A stretch of 64,000 nucleotides of DNA, taken from positions 1 to 64,000 of the IMG/VR virus record IMGVR_UViG_3300033141_002563; one strand, written 5' to 3'. Of the stretch, positions 61,665-64,000 are shown piece by piece (positions within the stretch are counted from its first letter, which is position 1; each line of letters starts with the position of its first letter). This DNA comes from a virus. The notes below the pieces were generated by a model that saw only the letters and a program-made list of their open reading frames with translations, did no database searches and had not been told where the DNA came from. The translations under genes were made by a program, and so were the position numbers.

Positions 61665-62707
61665 TGGAACCTCTCATGAAGCGGCTGCTGGAAGACGGCC
61701 CGGGGAGTCAGACGAGCTTCGGACTCTTCCGCGGCGACGTCATACGCAACGACGACCCGGAGAAGCGTGCTCGTGTGCAGGTGCGTATCGTCCAGGTTCA
61801 CGGTGACGGGCTCGACCCGAGTCAGACGGTGGCGTCTGACCGCCTGCCGTGGGCGGAGCCATGCTTCCCGATGTCAGGGTTCGCCGACGGCGGGGTCTAC
61901 TTCGTGCCTCCGGTGCCGTCGACGTTGTGGTGTGCCTTCGAGAACGGAGACCCGCATCGCCCGGTCTACCTCGGTGGGTGGTGGAAGAACGACGAACCTC
62001 CGGCAGAGGTGACGGACCCGGACGAGCAGCGCGTCATCAAGACTCCGGCCGGGCATGTCCTGCTCTTCGACGACGCGCCTGACGGGATCATCCGCCTCTC
62101 GCACGAGGACGGGGACCGTGAGATCATCCTCGACGGGAACACCGGCACGACGACGATCAAGAACAAGTCGGGACAGACAATCGTCCTGAACGAAACAGCA
62201 CAGTCCGTCACCGTTACGAACGGAACACAGGTCATCACGCTTGACGGCGCGTCAGGTACGATCAACATTCAGAACGGCGCGACGCAATCCGCGACGATGA
62301 ACGAGACGGCGCAGACGATCAACATCCAGAACGGACCGTTGCAGACCGTGCTCATGAACGCGCTGCTCTCGCAGGTCGTACTGACGAACGGTGTGCTTCA
62401 GGTGCTCACGCTCGACGGGCTCCTGCAGACGACGCTGCTCATCAATGGTCTCGTGCAGGTGCTCACGAACGGTATCCTCGGCAAGGTGCAGATTAACACG
62501 CTGACGGTGGACGGGATCGAGCTTGGAACCGGGGCGGCGGCGGAGACATACGGAATCGTCGTTGGGGCGTTCAAGACGCTGTTCGATGGGCATACGCACG
62601 CGAAACCTGCGGGGTGTGCTGGTGGTGCGGCTACAGGTCCACCAGCTGCTGGAATGGTTGTAGGCACGGACATTTCGACCATCGTCAAGGCGAAGGCGAT
62701 GCCGTAG
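61664..62707 (+). CDS. Baseplate spike protein (gp5/gpV-like)
   Basis: A 347-residue protein, ATG 61664 in a TGATG overlap. Residues 20-110 form the OB-fold of cell-puncturing spikes (RVQVRIVQVHGDGLDPSQTV; STLWCAFENGDPHRPVYLGG). Residues 125-275 are a triple-stranded beta-helix with short repeats (INIQNGATQSATMNETAQ; LTNGVLQVLTLDGLLQ). The end GHTHAKPAG...ATGPPAAG is the usual tip motif. There is no lysozyme domain between these parts, unlike T4 gp5. Confidence 0.9.
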   Translation: MEPLMKRLLEDGPGSQTSFGLFRGDVIRNDDPEKRARVQVRIVQVHGDGLDPSQTVASDRLPWAEPCFPMSGFADGGVYFVPPVPSTLWCAFENGDPHRPVYLGGWWKNDEPPAEVTDPDEQRVIKTPAGHVLLFDDAPDGIIRLSHEDGDREIILDGNTGTTTIKNKSGQTIVLNETAQSVTVTNGTQVITLDGASGTINIQNGATQSATMNETAQTINIQNGPLQTVLMNALLSQVVLTNGVLQVLTLDGLLQTTLLINGLVQVLTNGILGKVQINTLTVDGIELGTGAAAETYGIVVGAFKTLFDGHTHAKPAGCAGGAATGPPAAGMVVGTDISTIVKAKAMP

Positions 62708-63817
62708 GGGGCAGACATGCCGTTCGTACGGGGTTCGCAGTCGCGCGGGTGCGCTTTCCCTATCATCAAGGGGCGGGAGGGCTACTGGCCGCGTCGGAAC
62801 AGCGCGGCGCTCCGGCGGTCGAGCATCATGATGATCCTCGGCACGTACCCCGGCGAGCGGGTCGGAGAGCCCGAGTTTGGTTCGCGCCTGCCTGAGCTTC
62901 TGTTCGAGCAGAATGATGCCCGCGCGATGGAGCTGGCTCGGCGGTACACTGTAGAGGCTATACAGCGGTGGGATCCGCTCGTCGGCATCGTCGGGGTGGT
63001 TGCGGAGCGTAGAGATTACGCCTTGCGCATCTACATCGACTACATCGACCGGGCTGACGAGAACACGAACGTCCGCCGTGCGACGTTCACTGTGCGGAAG
63101 TAACTGTGCGGAAGTAGGGGCAGGGACATGCTTCCAGGTGCGACCTGTGACGGCCGCGTAGACCGTGCCGGTGGAGACACCGTAGCGCTCGGAGAGCTGC
63201 CGTACGGGTACACCGTCAGCATGGCAGGCGCGCATCTCTGCGACGAGGAAGTCGGTGAGCTTGGCGACGGCGGAGCGGGTGCCGGCGGGACCGCCCGGCA
63301 TCGGGACCGGGCCGGGCAGATGCTTCCAGGTCTTGCCGACGATGGCACAGTGGATGGCATCCTTGGAGACGTCGTAGCGCTTGGCGAGTTCGGGGAGCTG
63401 AGCGCCGGAGCGGAAGGCGTCGCGGGCAGCGAGAACGTCGGTAGCGGTGAGCTTCGCGCTCCCGTTGTGGGAGCCGACGTTGCGATGTGGACTCATCCTC
63501 GCAGCATGCTCCGCGTTCTCTTTGCGCGTGCAGTATTCGAGATTGTCGAGATGGTTGTTGAACGGCCGTCCGTCCCGATGGTTCACTTCGCGCCCGTCCG
63601 GTCGTGGACCGACGAACGCCTCCATCACGAGATGGTGGACGAGCGCCTTGCGCTTCTTTCCTTGGTAGCACAGTGTGACCCTTCGGTACCCGCTGATATC
63701 CTCCAGCTTCAGGAGATCACGTCGCGTGCCGTTGGCGCGCGCGTCGCGGCGTACGCGACCGTGATCGGAAATAGAGTAGGCACCTTCCCATCCAGGGACG
63801 TTCTTCCAATTCTCCAC
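62252..63817 (-). CDS. HNH homing endonuclease, minus strand, abnormal C-terminus
   Basis: GTG at 63817 (reading leftward) after a CGGAGGTA ribosome binding site. The recognisable part is 63817 to about 63118: NUMOD4-like start ENWKNVPGWEGAYSISDHGR, HNH core LVHHLVMEAFVGPRPDGREV then NHRDGRPFNNHLDNLEYC, and two helix-turn-helix units with TWKHLPGP and TWKHVPAP. It occupies the gap between the gp25-like and gp6-like genes. No stop occurs at its natural end: the frame runs on to 62252 through the antisense of the gp25- and spike-like genes, adding nearly 290 implausible residues. A lost stop through insertion or deletion is the simplest reading. Confidence 0.72.
   Translation of the reverse strand: MENWKNVPGWEGAYSISDHGRVRRDARANGTRRDLLKLEDISGYRRVTLCYQGKKRKALVHHLVMEAFVGPRPDGREVNHRDGRPFNNHLDNLEYCTRKENAEHAARMSPHRNVGSHNGSAKLTATDVLAARDAFRSGAQLPELAKRYDVSKDAIHCAIVGKTWKHLPGPVPMPGGPAGTRSAVAKLTDFLVAEMRACHADGVPVRQLSERYGVSTGTVYAAVTGRTWKHVPAPTSAQLLPHSERRTADVRVLVSPVDVVDVDAQGVISTLRNHPDDADERIPPLYSLYSVPPSQLHRAGIILLEQKLRQARTKLGLSDPLAGVRAEDHHDARPPERRAVPTRPVALPPLDDRESAPARLRTPYERHVCPLRHRLRLDDGRNVRAYNHSSSWWTCSRTTSTPRRFRVRMPIEQRLERPNDDSVCLRRRPGSKLDPVHRQRVNLHLAEDTVREHLHETIDEQRRLQEPVEREHLKHTVRQYDLREQRVHEHGLQRSVLDVDRLRRLVHRRGLRRAVLNVDRT
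62717..63103 (+). CDS. gp25-like baseplate wedge protein
   Basis: A 128-residue protein, ATG 62717 after GTAGGGGGCAGAC. MMILGTYPGERVGEPEFGSR and LPELLFEQND are signatures of the T4 gp25 wedge family, which joins wedges and starts the sheath. Its last 14 bases, with the stop, are tandemly duplicated (63089-63116) at the border of the minus-strand HNH gene. Confidence 0.92.
   Translation: MPFVRGSQSRGCAFPIIKGREGYWPRRNSAALRRSSIMMILGTYPGERVGEPEFGSRLPELLFEQNDARAMELARRYTVEAIQRWDPLVGIVGVVAERRDYALRIYIDYIDRADENTNVRRATFTVRK
63089..63116 (+). repeat. 14-base tandem duplication beside HNH gene
   Basis: ACTGTGCGGAAGTA occurs twice in tandem (63089-63102 and 63103-63116). It duplicates the end and stop of the gp25-like gene without changing the protein and marks the left border of the inserted HNH region. 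Confidence 0.9.
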
Positions 63818-63865
63818 GAGTACCTCCGTTTCTGGTATACTCCATTCTGCGTGAAGGTGTAGCTC

Positions 63866-64000
63866 ATGTCAAGCACGCTGCCGCCAATAGATTACACAGC
63901 CAGAAGTTACGCTGAGATCAAGGCAGCCCTCGAACGCCATGTTCAACTCTACTTTCCCGGATCATGGTCCGACTTCCTCAACTCGAACCTCGGCGAGGCG
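63866..64000 (+). CDS. gp6/J-like baseplate wedge protein, N-terminal part
   Basis: ATG 63866 after GAAGGTG; 45 codons are in the window and the gene runs off the right edge. The beginning STLPPIDYTARSYAEIKAAL and the following YFPGSWSDFLNSNLG match the N-terminus of T4 gp6 and gpJ-type baseplate wedge proteins. It follows the gp25-like gene in the usual order, apart from the HNH insertion. Confidence 0.82.
   Translation, partial: MSSTLPPIDYTARSYAEIKAALERHVQLYFPGSWSDFLNSNLGEA

Noticed and set aside
63128-63862. Plus-strand open frame of 244 codons between the gp25- and gp6-like genes
   Set aside because: It is the opposite strand of the HNH endonuclease, which has clear motifs; the plus-strand product has none.

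Overview
The window is about 64 kb of a large, GC-rich, tightly packed genome of a contractile-tailed bacteriophage (myovirus) with a T4-type virion plan. All recognisable structural genes lie on the + strand, most start within a few bases of (or overlap) the previous stop, and nearly all carry GGAGG-type ribosome binding sites. The T4-like assignment rests on a gp21-type prohead protease, a gp23-type major capsid protein, sheath, tube, a short tape measure, and gp53-, hub-, spike-, gp25- and gp6-like baseplate proteins in the expected order. No integrase, lysogeny repressor, terminase, portal or DNA polymerase is visible. The host cannot be named; base composition suggests a high-GC bacterium.

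Layout. 1-4.6 kb: end of a thymidine kinase, a 1222-residue acidic protein carrying a HicA-like domain, and two tiny overlapping membrane proteins. 4.65-7.5 kb: a cluster of small transcription units, three of them led by near-identical promoter cassettes, encoding a zinc-ribbon/OB-fold protein, a sigma-region-4-like protein and small proteins. 7.65-16.6 kb: two very large composite proteins, an 828-residue P-loop kinase fusion and a 2164-residue protein with three HExxH metallopeptidase modules, a zinc ribbon, a ParB-like domain and a Nudix domain. 16.7-20.1 kb: a coiled-coil peptide, a terminator, then fibre-like virion proteins. 20.2-28.7 kb: small head-region proteins, several of unknown function. 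28.7-32.7 kb: prohead protease fused to a scaffold-like region, then the major capsid protein. 32.8-38.6 kb: zinc-finger and neck or head-tail joining candidates. 38.6-51.4 kb: a long fibre/adhesin region with a 1506-residue M14-carboxypeptidase/Kelch protein and five tandem paralogous adhesin-like genes, the last truncated. 51.4-64 kb: tail proteins and baseplate, interrupted by a GIY-YIG homing endonuclease between sheath and tube and an HNH homing endonuclease on the minus strand between the gp25- and gp6-like genes.

How the parts may work together. The most interesting pattern is that the domains of the 2164-residue protein are separated by short motifs of the type K-L-(A/G/S)-E-(T/S/A), matching the L-x-E cleavage signal used by T4-type prohead proteases, and such a protease is encoded here. 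The same type of motif occurs at the expected N-terminal processing site of the capsid protein, just after the protease domain in the protease fusion, and near the N-termini of two small proteins with look-alike leaders (FIDV...LxE). My inference is that this phage packs a cargo of enzymes into its head as polyproteins, cuts them apart during capsid maturation and delivers them with the DNA. Individual domain calls are from motif reading; the cargo model is a hypothesis.
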